Below, piece after piece: positions 8,209 to 18,787 of a DNA stretch of 64,000 bases. The notes beneath the pieces were generated by a model. The model had not been told where the DNA came from, searched no databases, and saw only the letters and a program-made list of their open reading frames with translations. How positions within the stretch are numbered: the stretch's first letter is position 1; each line of letters opens with the position of its first letter. The DNA comes from Flavobacterium sp. JAS (lineage in GTDB: Bacteria; Bacteroidota; Bacteroidia; Flavobacteriales; Flavobacteriaceae): NCBI RefSeq assembly GCF_020991455.1, contig NZ_JAJMOX010000002.1, forward strand, positions 1 through 64,000, in the 5' to 3' direction. The translations under genes were made by a program, and so were the position numbers.

Positions 8209-8515
8209 AATAATTTGGATTTTTGTTATAAAAAATTAAATTTGGTTAATTATGTGACAATTTTATAACAAAAAGATATTGTACCAAAATTTTTTTACTA
8301 AATTATTTTTAGGAAATTTTGCAAACCCTTGTATAATCTAGTTCCTACAAAAAAGTTAAAGTTATTTTTAAGATGTTTTTTCTTACTTATTGTTTTTAAA
8401 CGCACTTTAACGATGTTATTTGCCTTTAGTCGAGGGTTTTGAATATTCCTGTTAAATACTATCCAGAATCGGTTCAGATTTTTAGTTAATTGTTTTGTAA
8501 TATTTTAACAAAAAC
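8209..8515. other. Non-coding stretch before the M43 protease gene
   Basis: No gene is visible. The left part holds the minus-strand protease promoter inside a 13-bp inverted repeat (8221-8273). The rest, up to the SpoU-type gene stop at 8516, is AT-rich without a recognisable element. Confidence 0.5.
8221..8273 (-). promoter_or_regulatory. Promoter of the M43 protease bracketed by an inverted repeat
   Basis: On the minus strand TTG (8260-8258) is followed by 19 nt and TAATTTTT (8238-8231), close to the consensus TTG-N19-TAnnTTTG. Perfect 13-bp arms TTTTGTTATAAAA (8221-8233) and TTTTATAACAAAA (8261-8273) flank it, the inner one overlapping the -7 box by 3 nt. This could be a binding site for a dimeric regulator that occludes the promoter. 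Confidence 0.5.
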
Positions 8516-9013
8516 TCAGAAAGCAGTAATCTCGTACAATGCTATACTTGCAGCTTGTACAACATTCATACTTGAGTTTTTTCCGAACATATTTATGTGC
8601 ACAATTTGGTTCGAAATTTTTAAAAGTTCATCCGAAATTCCATCAATTTCACTTCCTATTAAAAGTGCAATTTTTTGATTGTCAGGAATAACAACTTCTT
8701 TTAGCGGTTTACTATTGCTTGCAATTTCCAAAGCAATAATCTCAAAGTTATTTTGAAGTAAGTAATCAACAAGCTCGCTCGTTTCTTCGATTACTGTATG
8801 AGGCACATGAAGATGTGTGCTTCTTGAAGTTTTGTTTATTTTACGAGGTGTCAGCGGAATGTCTTTTCCTAAAAAGATGATATTCTCTACCCCAAAAGCT
8901 TCACTAATTCTAAAAAGAGAACCAATATTCTGTTGAAAATAAATATGATCACAAACTAATGTTATCGGAAATGTTTTTCGTTCAAATTGATTTTCTTGGT
9001 GAGTAAGCTGCAC
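8516..9013 (-). CDS. SpoU/TrmH family RNA 2'-O-methyltransferase
   Basis: A cytoplasmic SPOUT-fold enzyme of 165 aa, the minimal length for the family. Motif 1 is NIGSLFRISEAFG (about 30-42), motif 2 is LLIGSEIDGIS (about 127-137, the NExxGxS region in a diverged form) and motif 3 is MNVVQAASIALYEI near the C-terminus, together forming the knotted SAM site. It probably methylates a tRNA or rRNA ribose. The exact nucleotide cannot be inferred. The gene follows the DUF4159 gene after 10 bp on the same strand. Confidence 0.88.
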   Translation of the reverse strand: MQLTHQENQFERKTFPITLVCDHIYFQQNIGSLFRISEAFGVENIIFLGKDIPLTPRKINKTSRSTHLHVPHTVIEETSELVDYLLQNNFEIIALEIASNSKPLKEVVIPDNQKIALLIGSEIDGISDELLKISNQIVHINMFGKNSSMNVVQAASIALYEITAF

Positions 9014-9023
9014 TTTCTAAAGT

Positions 9024-9662
9024 TTAATTGGTAAAAATATAATTGATAATGTTAGCGCCCATTTTCAAGGCTTTTTCTCTAACGGCCAGAGGATCATTAT
9101 GAACTTCAGCATCTTCCCATCCGTCACCTAAATCACATTCATAAGTATATAGTAATACAAGTTTATTTTCTACAAAAATTCCAAAAGCCTGCGCCCGCGT
9201 TCCGTCATGTTCATGAATTTTTGGTAATCCGTTTGGAAAAGGAAAGGGTTTCTGGAAAATTGGATGATTTGCCGGAAGTTCTACCAGATTATTATTTGGG
9301 AATATTTTTTTTATTTCTTTTCGAATATATTGATCCATTCCATAATTGTCATCAATATGAAGAAACCCGCCACTATATAAGTAATTTCTAAGATTACTTA
9401 TATCAGAATCGCTAAAAACTACATTTCCGTGTCCGGTCATGTGCACAAAAGGATATGAAAGTAAATCTGGATTACTTGGTTCAACTGTAGACGGTTTTGT
9501 TTTTATTCGGGTATTAATATTGGCATTACAGAATTTAATCAAATTAGGTAAAGATGTTGGGTTTGCGTACCAATCACCGCCGCCGCTGTATTTTAGTAAA
9601 GCAATTTCCTGCGAAAATACTGAGGCGGAAACCAATAAAAACAAAAGAAATATTTTTTTCAT
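9024..9662 (-). CDS. DUF4159 domain-containing exported protein
   Basis: A 212-aa protein with a signal peptide (residues 1-17, ending SVFSQ). The mature part is a single DUF4159 domain: GGGDWYANPTSLPNL at the start, MTGHG and GGFLHIDDNYG in the middle, and a conserved VHNDP near the end. The domain is related to glutamine-amidotransferase-like folds and is common in Bacteroidota; its function is unknown. It sits just upstream of the SpoU-type gene and downstream of a palindromic repeat. Confidence 0.85.
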   Translation of the reverse strand: MKKIFLLFLLVSASVFSQEIALLKYSGGGDWYANPTSLPNLIKFCNANINTRIKTKPSTVEPSNPDLLSYPFVHMTGHGNVVFSDSDISNLRNYLYSGGFLHIDDNYGMDQYIRKEIKKIFPNNNLVELPANHPIFQKPFPFPNGLPKIHEHDGTRAQAFGIFVENKLVLLYTYECDLGDGWEDAEVHNDPLAVREKALKMGANIINYIFTN

Positions 9663-9698
9663 ACCAATTTTTTTTTTGTCATTGTAGCAGACGTTTTT

Positions 9699-9802
9699 TT
9701 TGTCATCTCGACAGAGGAGAGATTACACTAGGAACTCCGGATAGTATATCGTCAATCTTTGTAGAGTTACGAGTGTGATCTCTCGTTCCTCGAGATGACA
9801 AA
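9699..9802. repeat. Long imperfect palindromic intergenic repeat
   Basis: A 30-bp left arm (9699-9728, starting TTTGTCATCTCGA) pairs with a right arm (9773-9802, ending TCGAGATGACAAA) at 25 of 30 or more positions. The 44-bp centre contains GGAACTCCGG and GTAGAGTTAC. It lies between the DUF4159 and rsmE genes. Elements with TGTCATyTCGA ends are frequent between genes in Flavobacterium. It has the look of a non-autonomous miniature element or a REP-type repeat. Confidence 0.7.
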
Positions 9803-9822
9803 ACTAGACCTTTTATTAGCTT

Positions 9823-10536
9823 TTAATTAGGCGTTTCATTAAAAAAGACAACACTATGACAGGCTACAACGGCAGCAGTTTCAGTTCGCAAACGGGTATT
9901 TCCTAACGTAACGGGTTGAAAATTATTTTCTAAAGCCAATGCAATTTCTTTTTCAGAAAAATCTCCTTCAGGACCAATTAAAAGTGTTATGTTTTCATTT
10001 GGCTTTAAAACATCTTTCAAAGATTTTTTATCAGTTTCTTCGCAATGTGCTATTAATTGTAAACCTTCATTTTTTTGTTTAATGAACTCTTTAAACGAAA
10101 TCGCCTCATTTAATTTTGGTAAATAAGTTTCATTAGATTGTTTCATTGCAGAGAGAATAATCTTTTCAAAACGTTCTAAGTTAATCACCTTTCGCTCAGA
10201 ACGATCACAGATTATTGGCGTAATTTCCTGAATTCCAATTTCGGTAGCTTTTTCTAAAAACCACTCAAAACGATCGTTCATTTTGGTTGGAGCAACCGCA
10301 AGATGCAAACGAAATTTAGGCTGAGGAGTTTTTTTTATCGAAAGTACTTCAACAATACATTTGTTATCTGAAGCCAGCGTGATTTCAGTTTCAAATAATA
10401 ATCCCAAACCATTTGTAACGTGTAGAATATCCGAATCTTTCTTTCGTAAAACCTTTATAATATGGCGGCTTTCTTCTTTATCAAAAAAGAAGGTTTCAGT
10501 TGTTTCGTCGATATCAGGATTGTAAAATAATTGCAT
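9823..10536 (-). CDS. rsmE: 16S rRNA (uracil-1498-N3)-methyltransferase
   Basis: A SPOUT-fold enzyme of 237 aa that methylates U1498 of 16S rRNA. The N-terminal PUA-like domain covers about 1-70. The knot domain has APTKMNDRFEWFLEKATEIG (about 87-106), LLIGPEGDFSEKE (about 182-194) and the C-terminal LGNTRLRTETAAV, all typical. It lies 3 bp downstream of tsaD on the same strand, so the two are co-transcribed, a common pairing of translation-quality genes. Confidence 0.95.
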   Translation of the reverse strand: MQLFYNPDIDETTETFFFDKEESRHIIKVLRKKDSDILHVTNGLGLLFETEITLASDNKCIVEVLSIKKTPQPKFRLHLAVAPTKMNDRFEWFLEKATEIGIQEITPIICDRSERKVINLERFEKIILSAMKQSNETYLPKLNEAISFKEFIKQKNEGLQLIAHCEETDKKSLKDVLKPNENITLLIGPEGDFSEKEIALALENNFQPVTLGNTRLRTETAAVVACHSVVFFNETPN

Positions 10537-10539
10537 AAT

Positions 10540-11562
10540 TTAAAATTGAATTCGCGCTTTCGAAACTACAGCTGAAGTTTCGAAACGACTTGATAAATAT
10601 TTTTGATACCCTACAATTCCAATCATTGCGGCGTTATCTGTTGTGTATTCGAATTTTGGAACAAAAGTTTTCCAGCCGTATTTGGCTTCACTTTCTTTGA
10701 GTCGGGTTCTGATTCCTGAGTTTGCCGAAACTCCGCCACCAATAGCAATTTGCTTGATTCCGGTTTCTTTTACAGCTAATTTCAGTTTATCCATCAAAAT
10801 TTCGATAATTGTATATTGAATAGAAGCGCAAATATCATTCAGGTTTTCTTCGATGAAATTTGGGTTTTTTAATTTTTCTTTCTGAATAAAATATAAAATT
10901 GCGGTTTTTAAACCTGAGAAACTAAAATCTAATCCGGGAACTTTAGGTTTTGTAAAAGCAAAAGCTTTTGGATTTCCTAATTTCGCATATTTATCAATTA
11001 ATGGCCCGCCAGGATAAGGAAGTCCAAGGATTTTGGCACTTTTATCAAAAGCTTCTCCAACTGCATCATCAGTGGTTTCTCCGATAATTTCCATATCAAA
11101 AAAGCCATTTACTTTCACAATTTGAGTATGACCACCACTAATTGTTAAGGCTAAAAACGGAAATTCAGGTTTATCAAAACCTTCTTCGTCAATAAAATGA
11201 GCCAAAATATGGGCATGCATATGATTAACCGCAATTAGCGGAATTTTTAGGGCTAATGATAACGATTTGCTAAAAGAACTTCCCACTAACAAAGATCCCA
11301 TTAAACCCGGACCTTGTGTAAACGCAATGGCAGTTAACTGTTCTTTTTGTACATTTGCTTTACGAAGTGCCGCATCAATTACAGGAACAATATTTTGTTG
11401 ATGTGCTCTTGAAGCTAATTCAGGAACGACACCACCATATTGATTGTGAATTAGCTGATTGGCCACAACATTTGACAGTACTTTATCGTTATGTAAAACC
11501 GCGGCGGCAGTATCATCGCATGAACTTTCGATGGCAAGAATAAAAACCTCTGAATTTTGCAT
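10540..11562 (-). CDS. tsaD: tRNA N6-adenosine threonylcarbamoyltransferase
   Basis: This is the catalytic subunit that transfers threonylcarbamoyl to A37 of ANN-decoding tRNAs, with TsaB, TsaC and TsaE. It is an ASKHA-fold metalloenzyme of 340 aa. Motifs seen are ILAIESSCDDTAAAV near the start, the iron-binding HMHAH, ALTISGGHTQIV, GEAFDKSAKILGLPYPGG and GGGVSANSGIR. I prefer the ATG at 11562 because it gives the normal family length; an upstream TTG at 11595 would add 11 non-conserved residues. It is divergent from tamB and followed by rsmE. Confidence 0.96.
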   Translation of the reverse strand: MQNSEVFILAIESSCDDTAAAVLHNDKVLSNVVANQLIHNQYGGVVPELASRAHQQNIVPVIDAALRKANVQKEQLTAIAFTQGPGLMGSLLVGSSFSKSLSLALKIPLIAVNHMHAHILAHFIDEEGFDKPEFPFLALTISGGHTQIVKVNGFFDMEIIGETTDDAVGEAFDKSAKILGLPYPGGPLIDKYAKLGNPKAFAFTKPKVPGLDFSFSGLKTAILYFIQKEKLKNPNFIEENLNDICASIQYTIIEILMDKLKLAVKETGIKQIAIGGGVSANSGIRTRLKESEAKYGWKTFVPKFEYTTDNAAMIGIVGYQKYLSSRFETSAVVSKARIQF

Positions 11563-11769
11563 ATAAAGGCACAAATTTTGAATTATATTTGACAAATCAA
11601 ATTTTTAATTTTCTTTGACTGTAAGGAGAAGCCAAAATTAAAGAATTTTTATCAAAAACAGTCGTTCTTTGTCTGTTCAAAGCAAATTTAAAAGAAAACT
11701 AAAATAAAAGCAGCTATCAAAAAAGTACAGAAAATAGTATCCAGGACCCTAATTGGGTTAATCTTACTT

Positions 11770-14700
11770 TTGTTAGCACTCGCTATCATCTTGTCTTTGC
11801 CTGTGGTTCAGACAAAAATTGCCAATTATATTACAGAATCTCTGAACAAAGATTTTAATGTTAATATTAGTGTCGAAAGGACCGCAATAAATATTTTTGG
11901 TGGTGTTAAGTTAAAAAAAGTTCTAATCTTAGATCATCACAAAAAAACAATGATCTATTCAGATATTGTTACAACTGATATTTTGGCCTTGAAAAGGCTG
12001 CTTGATGGGGATTTGATTTTTGGGGATCTCCGATTAACAGGTTTAATTTTTAATTTAAAAACCTATAAGAACGAGCACGAAAACAATCTTAACATTTTTA
12101 TTAAAGAATTTGAAAAAGGTCCAAAATCTCCAAAAACAAGCAAGCATTTTTTATTAACTGCTAAAAATGCATACATCGACAAAGGTGCTTTTTCTGTGGT
12201 TGACGAAAATAAAACGACACCAAAATTTCTTGATTTTAAAAAGCTGAACGCTTATATCAGCGATTTTAAATTATACGGTCCGGATGTTAATACAATGATT
12301 CACAGATTTTCTTTTTTGGATCACCGTGGTTTGTATGTTTCAAATTTTGCCGGGAAATTCAGTTATACCAAAAAACAAATCAAAGTAGAAAATCTGGCTA
12401 TAAAAACCAAAAGATCATCGATTTATGGTAAAGCAATTTTGAATTATAAAATCGAAGATTTCTTAGATTTTACAGATAAAGTAAAGTTTAATGTGGCACT
12501 AGATTCGGCTTCGATTGCTTCAAATGATATTCGTTATTTTTATGACGGACTAGGGAAAAATCAACATTTTAAAGTTAGAACCAAGATAAGAGGAACGCTG
12601 AATAATCTTAATTTAAGACATCTTAAACTTAGCGATACCAATGGTTCGATAATTGCGGGAACGATTAATTTTAGAAACCTTTTAGGAAGCAAAACTCAAA
12701 AGTTTTCTATGGAAGGAAAGTTTGATAAACTGATTTCCAGTTATGACAATCTGGTTGTTTTATTGCCAGGTGTTTTAGGAAAAAAACTTCCAAAGGAGCT
12801 CCAGCGTATCGGGAAGTTTAATATTGTTGGAAAAGCAAAAGTCTCAACAACAGATTTAGAGACCGAGTTTAAGATGATAACTGATTTAGGAAATGGTCAG
12901 GCCAATATACACATGAATAATATGGACTTTATTGATAGAGCCTCTTATTCAGGAAATATTATTTTGGATAATTTTAATATTGGAGCTTTATTGAATCGTA
13001 AAGATATTGGAAGAACAACTCTGGATTTAGATGTTGATGGTGTTGGTTTTACAGAGAAATATCTAAATACGATTGTAAAAGGTGATATCGCAAAATTAGA
13101 TTATAATAAATATACCTATAATAATATTGTTGTAAACGGTAATTTTAAATTACCTTATTATAAAGGGCAACTTTCTATAAATGATCCAAATTTGAGTTTG
13201 ACATTTGATGGTTTGGTCGATTTGAGTAAAAGAGAAAGTAAATATGATTTTCATATAAATGTTGAAAATGCCGATTTACGAAAATTGAAATTCGTTAGCG
13301 ATTCGATTTCTAGTTTTACAGGAGACGCAGTTGTTGAACTTACCGGAAACTCAATTGAGAATCTTCAGGGGAATGTATATATTAAGGATGCTGTTTATCA
13401 AAATCCAAAATCTACCTATGCTTTTGATGAAGTAACAATCAGTTCTAATTTTGATGCAGATCGATTGCGAACCATTACCATTAATTCTACAGACGTTATA
13501 AACGGGAAAATTGTAGGTAAATTTCAGTTTGCACAATTAGATAAATTGGTTATGAATTCGGTAGGAAGTTTATATACCAACTATAAACCTTATAAAGTTA
13601 AGAAAGGCCAGTTTTTGAATTTCAATTTCCATGTCTACGATAAGGTTGTCGAAATGTTGTATCCGGAAATCAATATTGATTCGTCGACTGTAATGCGTGG
13701 TAAAATAGATTCAGATCTTGAGGAGTTTAAGTTTAAATTTAAATCTCAAAAGATTACTGCGGCAAAAAACACCTTTGATAATATCCGAATTAATATTGAC
13801 AATAAAAATACACTTTATAATGCTTATATCGAACTAGACAGTATTAAGACTCCTTATTATAAGGTACGTGATTTTAGTTTGATTAATGTTACTGCAAAAG
13901 ATACGCTTTTTGTTCGTTCAGAGTTTAAGGGTGGAGATAAAGGCGAAGATTATTATAATCTGAATTTATTTCATACGATAGATAAAAACAAAAATAATAT
14001 CGTTGGTATTAAGAAATCTGAGATGAAGTTTAAAGACTATTTATGGTATTTAAATGAAGATGAAGAAAAAGATAACCAAATTGTTTTTGATCAGTTTTTT
14101 AAAAATTTCACAATAGATAATATTGTTCTCTCACACGAGAATCAAAAGATTGATTTGAACGGATTCATAAAAGGAAAGGACTATAAAGATATTGTCCTCA
14201 ATTTTGAAGATGTTGATATAAATAAGATTACGCCATTTAATTCCAAGTTTGTTTTTAATGGTAACCTAAATGGTCAGGTAAATTATAAGCAGAATAAAAG
14301 TGTTTATCAGCCAACGGCATCTATTGTTATCGATCATCTCAATTTGAATAAAATAGACTTAGGAACGCTGAATTTTGATATTGCTGGTGATGAAAGCTTT
14401 AAAAAGTTTACGGTAAATTCCTCGATCCAAAATGGTTTTACAGAATCATTTAAAGCTAATGGAACTTTTGCAATCGAAAATAAAGAAACTCTTCTGGATC
14501 TGAGTTTAAAACTCGAAGGATTTAATCTGGCAACTTTAGGGGCTGTGGGCGGCGACGTTTTATCAAATATAAGAGGAAGCGTTTCCGGAAATGCTGCTGT
14601 TGTAGGTAATCTTAAAAAACCTGAAATAAATGGTCGTTTGTATGTAGAAAAGGCCGGAATGACAATTCCGTACCTAAATACTGATTATGAGTTGAGTGAT

Positions 14701-16260
14701 CGAACGGTTATTGATTTGACCGACGAAAAGTTTCTGTTTAGAAACAATCAATTAACAGATACCAAATACGGAACCAAAGGATTGTTAAACGGAAGTATTG
14801 AACATCATAATTTTGGAGACTGGAAACTGGATCTTACCATAACTTCTAAACGATTGGTGGCGCTGGATACAAAAGATAGTGAAGATGCGGCTTATTTTGG
14901 AACTGCATTTATAAATGGTACCGCAAGTATAAAAGGTCCAACCAACAGCCTATTTATTAAAGTAGCTGCGAAATCTGAGAAAGGTACCGAAGTTAAAATA
15001 CCTATTAATAATGCGCAGAGTGTTGGAGAAAGTAGCTGGATTCATTTTGTAACACCACAAGAGAAATACAATCTGGCAAATGGTATTGTCGAGAAAACCA
15101 GAAATTATAACGGACTTGAATTAGAATTTGATTTTGATATTACACCAGATGCCGAAGTGGAAGTAATCCTCGATAGAAATTCCGGACATGGTATGAAAGG
15201 AAAAGGTTATGGATCGTTATTGTTTAAGATCAATACACTGGGTAAGTTTAATATGTGGGGAGATTTCCAGGCATACGAAGGAACTTATAACTTTAAATAT
15301 GGAGGTTTAATCGATAAAAAATTCTCAGTTAAAAAAGGAGGATCTATTATTTGGGAAGGAAACCCGATGAAGGCACAGCTGAATTTAGAAGCAGTTTATA
15401 AAACATCGGCAAATCCTGCTGTGTTATTAGATAATACTTCTTCCTTCAATAAAAAAGTGCCAGTAGAAGTTGTTATTGGGTTAAGAGGAGATTTAACAAG
15501 TCCGGATCCTAATTTTGATATTCAATTTCCTTCAGTTAGTAATGTTCTTAAATCTGAGATACAATATAAGTTAGACGATAAGGATATTCGTCAGACACAG
15601 GCACTGTATTTATTATCCACAGGTTCTTTTATGAGTACAGACGGATTTAGTCAGGGCGATTTATCCGGAACATTAACAGAGACGGCCTCTAGTTTGTTAG
15701 GAGGTATTATAAAATCGGATAATGATAAAGTTAATATCGATTTGAATTATATTTCTGCTGATAAAAGATTGGGTCAGGAGGCAGATGGACAGTTTGTGGC
15801 TAATATATCATCTCAGGTAAACGAAAGGATTACCATCAATGGTAAATTAGGAGTTCCGGTAGGAGGTGTAAACGAATCTGCAATTGTGGGTGATATCGAA
15901 ATTTTATATAGAGTAAATGAAGATGGGTCTATGAACCTGCGTTTGTTTAACAAAGAGAATGATATCAATTATGTAGGGCAGGGAATTGGTTATACACAAG
16001 GTGTTGGTATTTCGTATGAAGTAGATTTTGACACCTTTAGCGAATTGGTAAATAAAATATTCAAGGACCATAAACTTGAAAAAGCTATAAAAAACTCTAA
16101 TAATGATTTACAGGATTCTAATTTAAATCCAGATTTTGTGAATTTCTCTAATAAAAAGGATGCTGAGAAAAACAAAAAGAAAACAGAGAAAAAAGAAGAA
16201 GAGAAGAAACCACCTCCACAAAACAATAACGAAGGTTTAATTCCTGATAATGACTTTTAA
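11770..16260 (+). CDS. tamB: TamB-like translocation/assembly module protein (DUF490)
   Basis: A giant envelope protein of about 1,500 aa that spans from the inner membrane towards the outer membrane and serves in outer-membrane protein insertion or phospholipid transport. A hydrophobic anchor starts the protein. The middle is long beta-rich repeat sequence and the C-terminal TamB domain (about 980-1430) includes WGDFQAYEGTYNFKYGG. A Lys/Glu-rich, Pro-containing tail ends it. The first usable codon I can mark is TTG at 11770, but it cuts the anchor in half. The frame stays open upstream to 11692 and encodes a basic stretch plus a full hydrophobic helix with no ATG, GTG or TTG, so the real start is probably a rare codon such as ATA 11704. 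Confidence 0.88.
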   Translation: MLALAIILSLPVVQTKIANYITESLNKDFNVNISVERTAINIFGGVKLKKVLILDHHKKTMIYSDIVTTDILALKRLLDGDLIFGDLRLTGLIFNLKTYKNEHENNLNIFIKEFEKGPKSPKTSKHFLLTAKNAYIDKGAFSVVDENKTTPKFLDFKKLNAYISDFKLYGPDVNTMIHRFSFLDHRGLYVSNFAGKFSYTKKQIKVENLAIKTKRSSIYGKAILNYKIEDFLDFTDKVKFNVALDSASIASNDIRYFYDGLGKNQHFKVRTKIRGTLNNLNLRHLKLSDTNGSIIAGTINFRNLLGSKTQKFSMEGKFDKLISSYDNLVVLLPGVLGKKLPKELQRIGKFNIVGKAKVSTTDLETEFKMITDLGNGQANIHMNNMDFIDRASYSGNIILDNFNIGALLNRKDIGRTTLDLDVDGVGFTEKYLNTIVKGDIAKLDYNKYTYNNIVVNGNFKLPYYKGQLSINDPNLSLTFDGLVDLSKRESKYDFHINVENADLRKLKFVSDSISSFTGDAVVELTGNSIENLQGNVYIKDAVYQNPKSTYAFDEVTISSNFDADRLRTITINSTDVINGKIVGKFQFAQLDKLVMNSVGSLYTNYKPYKVKKGQFLNFNFHVYDKVVEMLYPEINIDSSTVMRGKIDSDLEEFKFKFKSQKITAAKNTFDNIRINIDNKNTLYNAYIELDSIKTPYYKVRDFSLINVTAKDTLFVRSEFKGGDKGEDYYNLNLFHTIDKNKNNIVGIKKSEMKFKDYLWYLNEDEEKDNQIVFDQFFKNFTIDNIVLSHENQKIDLNGFIKGKDYKDIVLNFEDVDINKITPFNSKFVFNGNLNGQVNYKQNKSVYQPTASIVIDHLNLNKIDLGTLNFDIAGDESFKKFTVNSSIQNGFTESFKANGTFAIENKETLLDLSLKLEGFNLATLGAVGGDVLSNIRGSVSGNAAVVGNLKKPEINGRLYVEKAGMTIPYLNTDYELSDRTVIDLTDEKFLFRNNQLTDTKYGTKGLLNGSIEHHNFGDWKLDLTITSKRLVALDTKDSEDAAYFGTAFINGTASIKGPTNSLFIKVAAKSEKGTEVKIPINNAQSVGESSWIHFVTPQEKYNLANGIVEKTRNYNGLELEFDFDITPDAEVEVILDRNSGHGMKGKGYGSLLFKINTLGKFNMWGDFQAYEGTYNFKYGGLIDKKFSVKKGGSIIWEGNPMKAQLNLEAVYKTSANPAVLLDNTSSFNKKVPVEVVIGLRGDLTSPDPNFDIQFPSVSNVLKSEIQYKLDDKDIRQTQALYLLSTGSFMSTDGFSQGDLSGTLTETASSLLGGIIKSDNDKVNIDLNYISADKRLGQEADGQFVANISSQVNERITINGKLGVPVGGVNESAIVGDIEILYRVNEDGSMNLRLFNKENDINYVGQGIGYTQGVGISYEVDFDTFSELVNKIFKDHKLEKAIKNSNNDLQDSNLNPDFVNFSNKKDAEKNKKKTEKKEEEKKPPPQNNNEGLIPDNDF

Positions 16261-16570
16261 ATCATTTTGTTAAATATATGTTTATAAAAAACCATTCGTT
16301 GTTGCGAATGGTTTTTTTATGCTAAATTTAGAGGTCCAAAAGGAAATTTAGAATTTGTAAAAACTCTGATTTTTATAACACTTCATTAATGTATTGTTAA
16401 TTTTAAACATTTAATTAAAATAAGAGCCTTTTATTATTTTAAATGAAATTTTTGTTATCGAAAAACTTATTAACGAAAACGTTTGAATTTAACATATTTT
16501 ATTAATTTATGACAATTACCACCTATAAAGTGGTGAATGTTTGCTAATTTTACACTTTAATACTTAAATA
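16261..16570. other. Non-coding stretch between tamB and pfkA
   Basis: It holds the tamB terminator (16287-16316) at its left end and the pfkA upstream region at its right. ACCAC (16518-16522) and GTGGT (16530-16534) form a small inverted repeat 37 bp before pfkA. Nothing else is recognisable. Confidence 0.5.
16287..16316. terminator. Terminator after tamB
   Basis: AAAAACCATTCG, loop TTGTTG, CGAATGGTTTTT followed by more T. The stem is 12 bp and perfect. It lies 27 bp after the tamB stop. Confidence 0.85.
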
Positions 16571-17557
16571 ATGCCAAAAACAATAAAAAAAGTTGGTGTT
16601 CTAACTTCAGGAGGAGACTCACCAGGAATGAATGCCGCAATACGATCAGTTGTTCGAACATGTGCTTATCATAATATAGAATGCATAGGAATTTATAGAG
16701 GGTATCAAGGAATGATCGAAGGTGATTTCAAAGAAATGGGCCCTCGAAGCGTAAATAATATAGTAAACAAAGGTGGAACGATCTTAAAATCGGCTCGTTC
16801 TGTTGAGTTTAGAACCCCGGAAGGTAGAAAGAAAGCTCATGAGAATCTTTTGAAAGCAGGAATTGATGCTCTTGTTGTCATTGGAGGAGACGGAAGTTTT
16901 ACCGGAGGTTTAATTTTTAATGCGGAATATGATTTCCCGATAATGGGAATCCCGGGTACAATTGATAATGATATTTTTGGTACAACTCATACATTAGGAT
17001 ATGATACTGCCTTAAATACTGTTGTAGATTGTATCGATAAAATTAGAGACACTGCAAGTTCTCATAACCGTCTGTTTTTTGTAGAGGTTATGGGTAGAGA
17101 TGCCGGTCATATTGCTTTAAATGCCGGAATTGGTGCTGGTGCCGAAGAAATTCTTATCCCTGAAGAAGATTTAGGTTTAGACAGATTGCTGGACTCTCTT
17201 CAAAAAAGTAAAGCTTCAGGAAAATCATCAAGTATAGTTGTTATCGCCGAAGGGGATAAAATTGGTAAAAACGTATTCGAATTAAAAGATTACGTTGAAG
17301 CTAACTTGCCTGAATACGACGTAAGAGTTTCTGTTTTAGGACACATGCAGCGTGGTGGATCTCCATCTTGTTTTGACCGTGTTTTGGCAAGCCGTTTAGG
17401 TGTAAAAGCTGTAGAATCTTTAATTGAAGGTAAATCAAATTATATGGTTGGTTTGCGTGAAGATAAAGTGGCTTTGACTCCATTAGAGCAAGCAATTAAA
17501 GGTAAATCTGAAATTGATAGAGAATTGTTGAGAGTGTCAGACATTATGTCGACATAA
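16571..17557 (+). CDS. pfkA: ATP-dependent 6-phosphofructokinase
   Basis: It catalyses fructose-6-phosphate to fructose-1,6-bisphosphate in glycolysis. It is 328 aa, the usual bacterial length. The ATP site is LTSGGDSPGMNAAIRSVVR (12-30) and the catalytic loop is GTIDNDI (about 128-134) with the base Asp. GDGSF marks it as an ATP enzyme, not a pyrophosphate enzyme. It lies 95 bp upstream of gapA on the same strand and probably shares its transcript. In this window it also receives the fructose-6-phosphate made by the N-acetylglucosamine pathway genes at 60-63 kb. Confidence 0.97.
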   Translation: MPKTIKKVGVLTSGGDSPGMNAAIRSVVRTCAYHNIECIGIYRGYQGMIEGDFKEMGPRSVNNIVNKGGTILKSARSVEFRTPEGRKKAHENLLKAGIDALVVIGGDGSFTGGLIFNAEYDFPIMGIPGTIDNDIFGTTHTLGYDTALNTVVDCIDKIRDTASSHNRLFFVEVMGRDAGHIALNAGIGAGAEEILIPEEDLGLDRLLDSLQKSKASGKSSSIVVIAEGDKIGKNVFELKDYVEANLPEYDVRVSVLGHMQRGGSPSCFDRVLASRLGVKAVESLIEGKSNYMVGLREDKVALTPLEQAIKGKSEIDRELLRVSDIMST

Positions 17558-17628
17558 CATACATATAAAAGTTTAAAAAAGGAATGAAGTTTATTGTGAG
17601 GAAATTAGACTTTAAATTAGTGTAATAA

Positions 17629-18657
<1,029 letters not shown>

Positions 18658-18676
18658 TAATATATAATTTTGCAAG

Positions 18677-18702
18677 ATCCCGTTATTTTATAGTAACGGG
18701 AT
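18677..18702 (+). terminator. Terminator after gapA
   Basis: ATCCCGTTA (18677-18685), loop TTTTATAG, TAACGGGAT (18694-18702), then TTTTC. It separates the pfkA-gapA pair from the kinase and mgsA pair. Confidence 0.8.
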
Positions 18703-18787
18703 TTTCTTATTTTGTTACTTCTTTAATTAATGTGTAAAATACACTTTTAAATTAATTAAAAAGCAACTAATCCAAAAACTGAATAAA

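Noticed and set aside
15990..16226. Minus-strand open frame opposite the tamB tail
   Set aside because: Its Phe/Ser-rich product is the antisense image of the Lys/Glu-rich TamB tail.
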